Position numbers and translations under genes: made by a program. Positions 42,942 through 53,949 of a stretch of 64,000 bases of DNA are shown here, in pieces (positions within the stretch are counted from its first letter, which is position 1; every line of letters begins with the position of its first letter). Source of the stretch: Lithobates sylvaticus (taxonomy: Eukaryota > Chordata > Amphibia > Anura > Ranidae); contig CM053031.1 of NCBI GenBank assembly GCA_028564925.1, forward strand, positions 100,056,888 to 100,120,887, read 5' to 3'. The notes below the pieces were generated by a model. That model was not told the origin of the DNA. It saw only the letters and a list, made by a program, of their open reading frames with translations, and made no database searches.

Positions 42942-43332
42942 TGCCGCCTACACACGGTCGGACTTTCCGGCGGCAAATGTGCGATCGGAGCTTGTTGTCG
43001 GAAATTCCGACCGTGTGTAGGCTCCATCGGACAGTTTCCAACGGAATTTCCATCGCACAAAATTTGAGATCCGGTTCTCAAATTTTCCGACAACAAAATC
43101 CGTTCTCACAAAGTGCCACGCATGCTCAGAATCAAGCAGAAGAGCAGCACTGGCTATTGAACTTCATTTTTCTCGGCTCGTCGTGTTGTACGTCACCGCG
43201 TTCTTGACGTTCGGAATTTCCGGCCAACTTTGTGTGACCGTGTGTATGCAAGACAAGTTTGAGCCAACATCCGTCGGAAAAAAAAACATGGGATTTTGTT
43301 GTCGGAATGTCTGATCGTGTGTGTACGTGGCA
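42942..43332 (+). mobile_element. H1 Harbinger-type MITE, copy d (nested)
   Basis: 391 bp with ends TGCCGCCTACACACGGTCGG and GATCGTGTGTGTACGTGGCA. Flanks are TTA (42939-42941) and TAA (43333-43335), a TAA duplication with one change. Same internal AATCAAGCAGAAGAGC as copy c. Inserted in the foldback Tc1. Confidence 0.85.
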
Positions 43333-43405
43333 TAAGACTCGGATGTCATTAAAGTTCATGTGAATGTAAAGGCAGGTGCCCCAATAATTTTGGTAATATA
43401 GTGTA

Positions 43406-44303
43406 TGTATAGCAATGCCAGGGTAAATGAGGCTATAAGAACCATATAATGGGATCCCAGAGAAACAGAAAGACTGAAATGGGCACACTGGCTCAAAACA
43501 CCAGGGAGTACATTTATAAATGTTTTCACACAAGATTTGCACAATTTACACTCACAAATCTACTCCTAGCGCCAAATAAGACTCCCTCCCAATTCCCCTA
43601 ATTATGCTGTTCGATATTATAAACCCTTATGTAAGTACCTTATGTTTTACAGAAAAGGCTTTATATACCACAAATATACTTTTAGAAGTATAGATAATGC
43701 TTAGATGTGCAAGGACTTTTCACCCCAACAGGCCAAATGGTCTTGTATGAAAGGTCATATTCAGCAGCGTATTGCAAAAAAAAATTCTGACCCTCATAAT
43801 GTAAACCAAAAAAAATCTGAAATACTATTTATAAAATTCAGATTCCTGATTAATTCAGATTCTTTTCATCGCATAAAAGGATGAAACCTTATTATAGGAA
43901 ACTACTCAATTTTACTTAATTTCTTGTAAATCAGGGGCAAACCGCTTATTATAAACACAGTAACAGTAGGCCAGAAAAATCTGCTGTTACAGGGGATCTT
44001 GAGGATGAGGCAGAGGACCCATGCCAACAAAATATGAGTGAGAGTTATAAAGCACAATAGTAGAAGGAGAGTTTCAATGAATATGCCTGTTTTTATTAGT
44101 AAATAGTTACTTGGCCTATTAAAAAAATCTAAATCATGTTACAATACCAAAAAACAGCCAACCGGCAGTGACCTTTTATCTGGTGAAGCAATGTAAAATT
44201 GATCTGATTGCCATGCGTTTTTGAGCTTTACTTCTCATCAAAGTTAAAATGAAGCTTGCACTCTTTCCGCCTAATCACAACATTATTTTAATAAGCACTA
44301 GTG
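43406..44303. other. no recognisable feature
   Basis: A+T-rich intronic sequence. Confidence 0.45.
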
Positions 44304-44621
44304 CAGACTTTCTCAACCTAATACCCAATATGGGTATAATAATTTTCAAGTCTCAGAGAGAACCAAGGCTAAAAATAATGAATTGATGGTCAGTGCAAAA
44401 AAATTCCCCTAATACTGGTGATCAGTGGGAATGGTCCACTTACAGTGACGGTCAGAAAAATTCCCTTTACAGACAGCTAAAAAGATCATTGGTGTCATGC
44501 CACTGGTTCTGCCAAGTGATATTTGAAACAGCACTATTCAGCTACCATCAAATTGGAGGTCAATCAAGGAACCCCTAGCAATCTCTGGAGAAACTCTAAG
44601 AACCCTGGTTGAGAATGGCTG
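44304..44621. mobile_element. hAT MITE, CAGACTTTCTCAACC family
   Basis: 318 bp with ends CAGACTTTCTCAACC and GGTTGAGAATGGCTG. Flanking 8-mers CACTAGTG and CTCTAGGA agree at 5 of 8. Same family as 18007-18329. The right half of it lies inside a tandem duplication and is therefore present twice. Confidence 0.7.
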
Positions 44622-45290
44622 CTCTAGGATGAACTATGAAAAGGGCTAACGTATGCCAGATTCCCTGGTTTGCTTTGCAGAAAATAACAACCTTTACCAT
44701 GAACATTATGATACACTGCCACAATTTCCACCCACCAATATTAATAGCAAGTAGTATAAATCCGTATGAGAATGGCGATGATACTATGTGACATAAGAGA
44801 TCTGTAATCTATTAAAACAAGCACAACACAAAGCAGATAAGGTAACATAGACATCTCCTGGGACTTGATTTACAACATTTATTTCCAAGACAAGTTTTAA
44901 GAAATAATATTTAAATATAGTATATCTTGATCACAGGTCTAGGTAAAACTCATTACACTTATCATTGCCAAGAGCTTATAGGCTCTGTATAGTAAGAGCC
45001 CTTAATCTCTCCCTAGCTTCCACGGCTGTCCAGCCTCTCTCGCTTCCTCGCCCGGTCCAACTTATTGTTGAGTTTCAGTCTCCCTGGGTCAGCATAAAAC
45101 ACACATCTAATCGCTCACAGTTATCTATCGTTCTGTGCTCCTGTCTGAAACAAAGCACGATATCAGAACTGTGTATCTCTTCCTGCTCCTGCCAGGGTCT
45201 GCCTATTGCTTTGCCAGAGTAAAGAATAAATATATGTTTTTTGTTGTTCTTTCCTATATTTACTCAGCACCTCCCTTTTTTTCTTTTTTT
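44471..45290. repeat. tandem duplication, copy 1 (820 bp)
   Basis: Starts AGACAGCTAAAAAGATCATT and runs to the T-rich tract before the second AGACAGCTAAAAAGATCGTT at 45291. Carries the right part of a hAT MITE, then GGATGAACTATGAAAAGGGC, AGCTTCCACGGCTGTCCAGC and CTCGCTTCCTCGCCCGGTCC, all repeated in order in copy 2. Differences are sparse, so the duplication is fairly recent. Confidence 0.9.
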
Positions 45291-46566
45291 AGACAGCTAA
45301 AAAGATCGTTGGGTGTCATGCCACTGGTTCTGTCAAGTGATATTTGAAACAGCACTATTCAGGTACCATCAAATTGGAGTTCAATCAGCCACAGGTCAAG
45401 GAACCCCTAGCAATCTCTAGAGAAACTCTAATGCAGCGTACACACGGTCGGAATTTCCAATGGAAACTGTCCGATGGGAGCTTTTCAACGGATTTTCCGA
45501 CCGTGTATGCCCATCGGTCTTTTTCTGTCGGAATTTTCGACGGACTTTGGATTGAGAACCTGTTCTCAATTTTTCTGACGGAAAACCTTTCTATTGGATT
45601 TTCCAATCATGTGTATGCAATTCCGACACGTAAAATTCCGACGCATGCTCGGAAACAATTCGACGCATGCTCGGAAGCATTAAACTTCCCTTCTATGGTG
45701 CTGTTGAACGTGTTTTATGCCGCTGTGTTACAGACCACCGGAATTTGGTGTGACCGTGTGTAGGCAAGACAGTTTGAGTGAAATTCCGTCGGAATTCCGA
45801 CAGGAAAACCATCAGAGCTTTTTCCGACGAGAATTCCGACCGTGTGTACGCGGCATAAGAACCGTGGTTGAGAATGGCTGCTCTAGGATGAACTATGAAA
45901 AGGGCTAATGTATGCCAGATTCCCTGGTTTGCTTTGCAGAAAATAACAACCTTTACCATGAACATTATCATACACTGCCACAATTTCCACCCACCAATAT
46001 TAACAGCAAGTAGGATAAATCCGGATGAGAATGGTGATGATACTATGTGACGTAAGGGAGCTGTAATCTATTAAAACAAGCACAACACAAAGCAGATAAG
46101 GTAACCTAGACATCTCCTGGGACTTGATTTACAACATTTATTTCCAAGACAAGTTTGCAGAAATAGTATTTAAATATAGTATATCTTGATCACAGGTCTA
46201 GGTAAAACTCATTACACTTATCATTGCCAAGAGCTTATTGGCTCTGTGTAGTAAGAGCCCTTAATCTCTCCCTAGCTTCCACGGCTGTCCAGCCTCTCTC
46301 GCTTCCTCGCCCGGTCCAACTTATTGTTGAGTTTCATTCTCCCTGGGTCAGCATAAAACACACATCTAATCGCTCACAGTTATCTATCGCTCTGTGCTCC
46401 TGTCTGAAACAAAGCACAATATCAGAACTGTGTATCTTTTCCTGCTCCTGCCGGTGTCTGCCTATTGCTCTGCCAGAGTAAAGAATAAATTCCTTCCCTT
46501 GATAATATATGTTTTTGATTGTTATTTCCTATATTTACTCAGCATCTTCCTTTTACTTTTTTTTAC
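45291..46566. repeat. tandem duplication, copy 2 (with MITE insertion)
   Basis: Head-to-tail partner of 44471-45290. Net of a 427-bp H1 insertion and two small insertions (about 12 and 17 bp) it is also ~820 bp. Copy 2 keeps CAGCCACAGGTCAAGG where copy 1 has lost about 12 bp, judged by the hAT copy at 18.2 kb. Confidence 0.9.
45432..45855 (+). mobile_element. H1 Harbinger-type MITE, copy e
   Basis: 424 bp with ends TGCAGCGTACACACGGTCGG and CGACCGTGTGTACGCGGCA, flanked by TAA at 45429-45431 and 45856-45858. The unoccupied site is visible in copy 1 of the duplication as AAACTCTAAGAACCC. Close to copy b. Confidence 0.95.
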
Positions 46567-46575
46567 CCATTTTCC

Positions 46576-46937
46576 TTAAAGCCGAATTCCAAGCAGCTAG
46601 AAAAAAAAATGCAGTTAAATTTCAATTAAAAGGAGCTGAATTGAATTTGATTGCAACTAGTGCAAAATTCAGAATTGTATTTGGTAACAGCTTCAGTATT
46701 CTCTTAGACAGCAGCACCCAGACCGGGAGGGTGGGCAGGACTAGGAGCCAATCACACTCTACCTTCACGCTGGCAAGAAATATACTGACTGTTGGAGAGA
46801 GAATAGTGAACAGAGGGATGAGCTGCTGATGGTCCTTCTCTGTCTAGTCTCAGGTTGGGGGTGATGAGAAGAACACTCTTTACAATAACAATATCTCGTA
46901 CCACTGGATGGCCAGTAAAACTTGAAATTCTGCTTAA
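46576..46937. mobile_element. T2-like MITE (TTAAAGCCGAATTCCAAG)
   Basis: TTAA at 46576-46579 and 46934-46937; left TTAAAGCCGAATTCCAAGCA, right CTTGAAATTCTGCTTAA. About 360 bp, non-coding. Confidence 0.6.
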
Positions 46938-47016
46938 AAACTACCTGTTCTTTCCTTATATCTCTCAGGTTTTCCCTGCCATAGCAATTAGGAACTTTGA
47001 GGTTTCCTGATCATTC

Positions 47017-47364
47017 TTGAAGTGGACCTAAATGTAAACTGAAAGCAATGTCAACAGTCTTGCTCTAAGGAATAAAAAAATACAAAAATAATAGAAAAGC
47101 TCCAGGCTTTCTCCAGTGCTGGTCACATGATCCTCCCTGAAGACAAGGATCAGCCAATATGAATTCTGATCTCCCTCTTTGGCAGAGATCACATGACTTA
47201 ATGCCTAGACTTTTAGTTATGTTATCAGCATTGGAGGGAATGTGGAACAGCATTTTCTTCAGGAAAGGCGATTATTTTAACCTTACTATTACCTTTTACT
47301 CTCCCATCCCAGCAAGACTGTTGAAATAGCTTTATGTTAGCATTTTAGAGTTGTTCCACTTTAA
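47017..47364. mobile_element. T2-like MITE (TTGAAGTGGACC)
   Basis: Left TTGAAGTGGACCTAAATG (TTAA mutated to TTGA) and right GTTGTTCCACTTTAA. Weak outer inverted repeat; internally there is TGGTCACATGATCC / GAGATCACATGACT. Assigned on termini only. Confidence 0.45.
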
Positions 47365-48540
47365 AAGCTATGACAGGTGTTCTGACCTGGTAACTGAAGC
47401 GCAGAGATTGTGCCCAGGAGGTATAAGAGTGGCTTAACTCACCAGCATCTGCCAAAACTAAAATGTCATTCGTGGCTGGATTGATCCTGTCACTGCCCTA
47501 ACTTAAAATATCAAATTTGCTAGAAATATTCAACCCTATAACAGTTTGCCAACCATACAAAATAAAAGTTAAAATATAGAAACGCTACTTTTATTAGGCG
47601 TACTAAAGCAGATCTCTAAATCAACACTACCGCAGGATGGACAAAAAGTACATTTGACTTCCACTCCATTATTGTAGCTCTCAAACTGCTTTTAATGTCA
47701 TAAAGAAGTCATATGCAGTGTTTCCTTTTTAAAAATATTATGGCACATTAATAAGAAAAATATGTTTATTTTTAAAACCATTTCGGATAAGAGCACATAG
47801 AACAGAGTAGGACATGTATTTCCATTATGTTCCTTAGTAATATGTACACTTTGCCATTAGTTTGAAATGGAATGGTTGAGCTGTCTGTTTCCATAGAGGT
47901 CTACTGATGAATTAAAATTTCCTTTGTCAGTGAAGGGGTTAGCAGCACAGATTGTAAGTAGCGAGTACCTATCCCGACACATGGTGTCCTTGAATCTACC
48001 GGTGTGTTGCTGCAAGATGACAGTGAAGGTCAGCGCATGTAATTTGACAATAATGAGATCGCTAGAATATTAGACAGACCCTCTCCTGGGCCTTGTGCAG
48101 CTTCCAACACGACAGACGGTGAGAAATATGACACAGAGACAGTGGACAAAGCCCAGAAGGAGATGGGACAGACGTCACAAATGCCAGGCCTGCCTCTTCT
48201 CAATTGGCCAATGTGCAAGATGGTCTGTCAACAGGCACAAGACAGAAAATGTCATCTGTCATTGGCTTGTTCATGAACCATATACATTTTATTACATGTA
48301 GTAGAACAGAGACATATGCACTACACAACTATGCTATACCTGATAAATATTCCACTGGGCACATCTATAATACTGTACCTACATCTGAAAGTATGGTGCC
48401 AGCTATTGTCTGCACCTCAAAAAATCTTCACCTACTTTGACAGCAATACAAGGTTAAGTAGCAGGATTATATTATATTTGGCATTGCAGATTGGGGAAAT
48501 GTAATGACAATTCACAAAAGCATAACAATCAAAAAACGTG
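47365..48540. other. no recognisable feature
   Basis: Intronic sequence; reading frames at 48030-48440 show no known domains. Confidence 0.4.
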
Positions 48541-49163
48541 TTGTGCGTCCACTAGGGGCCCCTATCCAGGCATCGGCCCCCTGATCTACATGCAGGAGTG
48601 CTGGATGCATTGATTCCAATGGGGGGGGTGTTTTTTTTTTTTTTTTTTTGAAGCAAGTGATTAGAGCCAGAGGCTCTAATAGGCTTCAAAAAAGGGTGGT
48701 CTCGGGGTGCAGGGCACTGCGATCTGAACTCACCCATTTGTGTTACAATAGTGAATTAATATTCACTACCGTACCACTGAATATCATACTGACCTATCAG
48801 GAAGTGGGTCATGAGACCCGTCACCCTATTGGCCAAAAGGAGATCCAATCCGACTGACCGGCAGAAGACGCACGGCCCACGGAGGAGTGGAGGGAGAAGA
48901 TGCACGCAGGGGAACCAAGCGGCAAACAAGCAGCCCGCAGAGAAACCGCCACTGCCTGCCATGCTGCCTGCGAGATGGGGTAAGTGTGGGGCCCTGATGA
49001 CTCACTGACTGGGGGGGGTTGCCGTCCATGACCCTTGTGACCTGGCCGGCCAACTGACCAAGGGGGGGTTGGGGGGAGACTGTCCGTGACTAGGGGGGTG
49101 GCGCAGTGTGTGGATTGTTTGCCGCCCCCCCCCCCCAAAAAAAAAAAACACCAGCTGCCACTG
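48541..49163 (+). mobile_element. hAT-like element, right part
   Basis: Right end CACCAGCTGCCACTG at 49163 fits a CAGTGGC-type hAT terminus. The body is G+C-rich with purine-rich segments (GGAGTGGAGGGAGAAG) and a GGGGTAAGTGTGGGGCC block. T, C and A runs occur at 48630-48649 and 49126-49148. The left terminus is not found. 48656-48850 is related to the inverted copy at 13046-13345. Confidence 0.5.
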
Positions 49164-49275
49164 TGCAACTATAAGCAATGTGGGACTTTGTCAAACATGG
49201 TTGGTGATATTTCAGTAAAGATTAGTGAGATCAAGAACCGCCTCTAGCATGAGGGTAAAAGTAGATTTAAACAAA

Positions 49276-49507
49276 TTGATTTACTAAAGGCAAATAGGTT
49301 GTTTACTTTTCAAGGTACCTTTTCCTTAGCTGAGTGACAATGGTACAAAAATTACCTTACCTAGAATATACAGTCATGTGCAAAGGGAAATAAAAAAAAA
49401 TTCTTTCTTGCACATGATTGGACAGTAAGCAGGGTATCACATCATTTAATAAGCTAAGGAAAAATTATCCTGCAAAGTAAACAGTCTACTTGCCTTTAGT
49501 AAATCAA
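49276..49507. mobile_element. palindromic MITE, TTTACTAAAGG family
   Basis: Left TTGATTTACTAAAGGCAAAT and right ACTTGCCTTTAGTAAATCAA are inverted; inner GTTTACTTT / AAAGTAAAC continues the match. Second copy of the family at 17229-17437. Confidence 0.75.
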
Positions 49508-49813
49508 CCCTGAAGAGTCTATACTTGAGGATGGTTTCAAGCTTATTTGTCTGCATTATCATGCTATTTTTTTTGTAATTATTTTGGGCAGGTGCGTTGA
49601 CGTGTGCTTCACACCCTTTATAGGCCCTTTAACACCCTTTAAACAGACATATGTGAACTAGCACAAATAAAACAATGCATATGTGTTAACGTGTGTTAAA
49701 AACAAGCACAAAAAAAAAAAAAAACATAGGCATGAATGAGCCCTAAAAGAAAACTCAACCCAAGACAAGAACTCCAACTGATATAACATTTATAATTTGC
49801 TACACACGCCATT

Positions 49814-49814
<1 letters not shown>
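49508..49814. other. no recognisable feature
   Basis: Contains an A run (49710-49726); otherwise nothing recognised. Confidence 0.5.
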
Positions 49815-49890
<76 letters not shown>

Positions 49891-49899
49891 TATATATAT
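49815..49899. repeat. (TA)n microsatellite
   Basis: About 40 TA units with one AA interruption near 49883. Confidence 0.95.
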
Positions 49900-51400
49900 G
49901 TCTGTACCTAGATATAGTTCCCTAAAATTACTAGAAGTCTCATCAATGTGATTAAGTCAATGCTTTCCCAGAAGTCTGTACTAAGTTTGAAGGCAAATGA
50001 TGAGCATTCCCTGCAAAAGGAGCTTCGTTGTTGGTGAGATACTTTGGTATATTCTCCACAACTAATGGATTGTGAGGGCCACTTCTTCTCACCGAACAAC
50101 ACTGAGACTATTCAGGTGGCTATAATAAAGTCAGACCCTCTCATTTGGCAGTCATTTAGCGAAAGGACATAATAAAGCATACATTAATACTTCAGAACAG
50201 AGTGAGATACAACGGTGCATAATCTGTTGCATAAAATTCTTGCAATTTAGTTTACCTGGGGAGGACTGATTTCTTTTTTTCTTTCTTAATTTTTGGAGTT
50301 TCACTTTATATATGTTTTCTAGGTTATGTTAAAACAAGATAGCTACACTCCATGTACCACTAAGGGTTGCCCCCTAAAGCAGTTGCCCCTTTTCAGGTAA
50401 AGAAAAATTCAACTTTTTTCATTTTTTTATTGAACTATTGACCAGTGACCAGGAAATTCTATAATAATGGACAGGTATATTGTGAAGTATGACAGCTTTG
50501 CCTGCTTTTACTGTCCTCACAGACTCATTGAACAAACTAATGTGCAAACTCATCCCCTAGACAGCATTCACACTTCTATAAGCTGTAAAATATACTGATA
50601 TTGACTTAAATGACAAAGGTCAGTGCACTAGATGTAAGTGCCCCAGCTGTCCTTTGTCTGTGGCGTCAGTGGGGTTAACAGAGCTGATTGATGGGAAGAC
50701 TCGGCCATGTGGGGATGTTATGATGGCAGATAATAGCACTGCTGAGGCCCAGATCAGTGATTCTTGTAGAATGTCACAGACATGTCTTGTGTCCCAGCCT
50801 GGTGCTGGAGATTTATTTTATCTGCACTAGGAAGTGTAGCATGAAGGGGAATCTCTGAGTGCGGCCTGGCAGGAGCCTGCAGAATGGGCATGCGGTTAAT
50901 GGGAACTCTCCGGCTGGCTGCAACTCGGATTTAAATGTTCTGTAAAATTACTGCCATGATTTCAATGTCATCGGGATGTGTTTTTATGATTATGAGCTCT
51001 GGCTGCCTTTTAATAACGTTTGGTTTAAACACCTCCGAATCTCAGCTGCAGAAGACTGGGCGCTGCCTGGAGGAGCCATGATAATTTTAACCCCTGATTT
51101 ACTGCAGAGAGCTGATATCCTATACTGTTTACTAATAACAAGGTAGGCAATATTCATGCACATTCAAGAACTTTCAGTACTTTCAAGGAAACAAAAAGTT
51201 CTGCATCATAAACCCATGGAGAGGTACTCTGAAGCAGAACTATTTTACCCTATCAAAGCACAGGAAAGTCTAAGAAAACTATCATATGGGATCTTAAAAA
51301 GAATATGTCATAACTGGGCTTTTGCAAAAATGTGAATAGTAGAAAAGTAGAAGTTATTATACTGTAAGTAAGGATTTAAAATGCGTCCCATTTTTTAAGT
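49900..51400. other. mostly unique intron 1 sequence
   Basis: No transposon ends recognised. 50640-51110 is balanced in composition and contains clustered TTAAT, CAGCTG and GATTTAAAT words; it is the best candidate here for conserved noncoding DNA. Confidence 0.4.
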
Positions 51401-51405
51401 TTATC

Positions 51406-51713
51406 AAAGGCTGCCATGGATGGCCCACATTTTGGTTGATTTCTGTTGAATTGGGTGAATTCCAAGCCAGTGGTGGCTGTTTCGGCACAACCATGCTCAA
51501 CAAAATTGAACAATTCAACACATTTTTTTTAAAAAGGAGGTAGGTGGAAAGTTGTCAACTGAACAATGACTGAATCCATTTCACACTCATGGCTATCATA
51601 ATGCAAAAGCTAGCAGAAAAGCTTCATCCATCTTTGCTGTTTAAGAATTTATTCGATTTCTCTTGATTAGCCTGCAGGCTTAACGAGAGAAATCTATATG
51701 CATATGACTAGCT
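51406..51713. mobile_element. Harbinger-type MITE, H4 family
   Basis: Left AAAGGCTGCCATGGATGG and right GCATATGACTAGCT followed by TTA. The right part ATTTCTCTTGATTAGCCTGC then AACGAGAGAAATCTAT matches the H4 copy ending at 63603 (ATTTCTTTTGTTCAGCCTGC, AGGAAAGAAATCTAT). Left target site unclear. Confidence 0.6.
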
Positions 51714-51747
51714 TTACATTGTTGCTCTCTTAATTGTCTGACCTTTA

Positions 51748-52081
51748 GGGTCGGTTCACACTGGTGCGATGCCAGACATTGCATGTGATTCACACCGCAT
51801 CATTGTGCATATCACTTGCGATGTCTGTGCGATAAATTGTATGGCTGAATTTGCATCGTATTCGGACCAAACTTGAACAGGACTTTATCCACATCAGAAT
51901 CGGATCGCATGGGTATTCACACACTGCAATCTGTGAACTAATCTGGGGGTGTCATTAACTTTGCATAGACACCCACAGCGGTTTGCATAGGGCAATGTGA
52001 ACCGCTGGCGATTCAGGTGCAATGCGGGAACCAGCACTGGATTCGTAGGGTTTCCTGCATCACACCAGTGTGAACCAAGCC
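51748..52081. mobile_element. Harbinger-type MITE, TTCACACTGGTGCGATG family
   Basis: 334 bp with ends GGGTCGGTTCACACTGGTGC and ACACCAGTGTGAACCAAGCC, flanked by TTA at 51745-51747 and 52082-52084. The ends recall H3 (CACACTGG core), so the families may be related. Confidence 0.85.
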
Positions 52082-52255
52082 TTAATGACGAAAAAATGCA
52101 CTGCCTTACAGCTCCTGAGTAAGCATAACATTATCAAACAAACCCCAAAGTTGTTTACACATATTGATAATGTTGTGCACATTTAGATGATGAGAGGCTC
52201 CATGCAATGTACAGTAGTAATCTGCTGCAAAATATGTTGCTGCTATATAAATATC

Positions 52256-52300
52256 TGTAGTAATAGAAATAATATTAATAATAATGATAATAATAATAAT
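52256..52300. repeat. (TAA)n-like microsatellite
   Basis: Imperfect AATAATAAT stretch. Confidence 0.8.
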
Positions 52301-52357
52301 GTGATATCAGCACGAGGCCAGGAAGCTGATGAGCCTGACGTAATATAGCTGAGACTA

Positions 52358-52842
52358 TTAAAGTGGTTGCAAAGGCTTTAATTTTTTTTTTTTCTAAAAT
52401 AACAAATGCTATACTTACCTGCTCTGTGAAATGGTATTACACAGAGCGTCCCCGAACCTCTGTGTCTGGAGTCCCCCACTACTCTGGGCTCCTCCTCTCC
52501 TGCATGTGCCACCATAGCAAGCTGCTTTCTATGGGTGCACACGTGTAGGTATGCTCCCGAGCCAGACTGTGTGCATCCAGAGACAAACACAGCAGGGCTC
52601 AGCCCTGCCCCTGAGCTCTCCTCCCAAGATCTTATTGACAATAGCAGGAGCCAATGGCTCTTGCTGCTGCCTCTATGTCCTATGATGACTGAAAGAGATC
52701 AGCGCTGCTGCAGACAGGCACAGTACTGGATCGAGATAGGACTCAGGTAAGTATAAGTTGGGTGAGGGGGTAATACTACTACTGGGACATTTTTTACCTA
52801 AATGCAGGGAATGCATTAAGGTAAAAAAATGTTTTACTACTA
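52358..52842. mobile_element. T2-type MITE (TTAAAGTGGTTGC)
   Basis: Begins with TTAAAGTGGTTGCAAAGGC. The right border is placed near TTTTACTACTATAAAG, where another TAAAGTGGAACTT-type T2 terminus begins, so two elements may abut. Internal CTTACCTG / CAGGTAAGTATAAG inverted words. Non-coding. Confidence 0.5.
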
Positions 52843-53949
52843 TAAAGTGGAACTTAGGTCTGCTGGGTGAGCTCTTGCCCTAATGTGCAAGTATGCATAG
52901 CATATACTAGTGTGCTGTTCTTTTGCACTAGTAAGTTCAGGCTTGCTGTTGCCATCCTGTCCCCTAATGCTGTTGTCACCTCTACCACTTCTCTTTGATC
53001 TCACAACTCAGCATGCGCACAGTTACATCGTCATTCTCTATTCCCCCAACAAAACAATAAAATAAACGTTGCTCTAGCTACTGAATTAGTGTTAGCTGGA
53101 GTGGGGGTTTTAATTCTGTGTCACTTATCCAAAGTCAATTTAAAACTACAAGTCTATCTAAGACTACCATGTCCACATGGTGATAAGGCTGGAGTGCAAA
53201 TTTCACTGCAGAACAAAGAGTCGCCTTGGTAAAAGAAGTGGAAAATAACAGATCCACTGGCAGGAATGACAGGTAATAGGACTATTCTAAATCTTATTTC
53301 TATGTTAAAGGGGGACACAAACAAAAAAACTGCTGTGTCATATTAGATTTTGCCCCAATTTCACTTAAGGGCTTGGATTTCTGAAGGAATTCAATGCACC
53401 AACATGGTGTACCCCATCTCCATTTGTATATGTCAATCAGTCTTTAGTAAAGAGGCTGATTCTTCAGAGAAGCACACCTTTTCATTCATCATTTTCTATT
53501 ATGTGGTCTGAAAATGAAGATGTTAAGGTGGAAGTAAGCTTAGTGATGGCTTGAATCTATCTCTAACTGTCAAATACCAATGAAAAATTATCTATCCACC
53601 AATTACACTAAATAAATCAAATCTTTATCTCCTCTCACTGTAACTGGTGTACTCACTGTTCAGCTTCATCAAATTCAACTTCTTGAGGGATTTCATTCGC
53701 TAATATTTTGCCATTTTTTCAAAATGTAATACCCTAACTACACGATTACTAAAACTGAAATGTCATTGATCAAAATAATTACATTAGTAATTGTTAAGAG
53801 ATAAAAGGTCCACTTCACTTAAAGAGACCCTGCCACCTACAAAATACGGCTTTCACACATTTACAAATGAGAAAAAAAAATCATTCATAGCGTGTCTGAG
53901 CCAGCAATTACTTTGCTGTATGTCTGTGATCCTCAGAATCCTTACTGTA
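52843..53949. other. unresolved, possibly more T2-type fragments
   Basis: Starts such as GTTAAAGGGGGACACAAAC (53306) look like T2 left ends, but matching right ends were not found. No coding. Confidence 0.35.

Larger units (their letters stand above)
42591..43403 (+). mobile_element. foldback derivative of a Tc1-like element (family 5)
   Basis: Flanked by TA at 42589-42590 and 43404-43405. Ends CACTATATTGTCAAAAGTAT and the inverse AATTTTGGTAATATAGTG. The left arm up to about 42758 is the reverse complement of the right arm, including the part coding for the transposase C-terminus, so the autonomous middle has been replaced by an inverted duplication. Contains a 391-bp H1 MITE near the right end. 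Confidence 0.85.
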
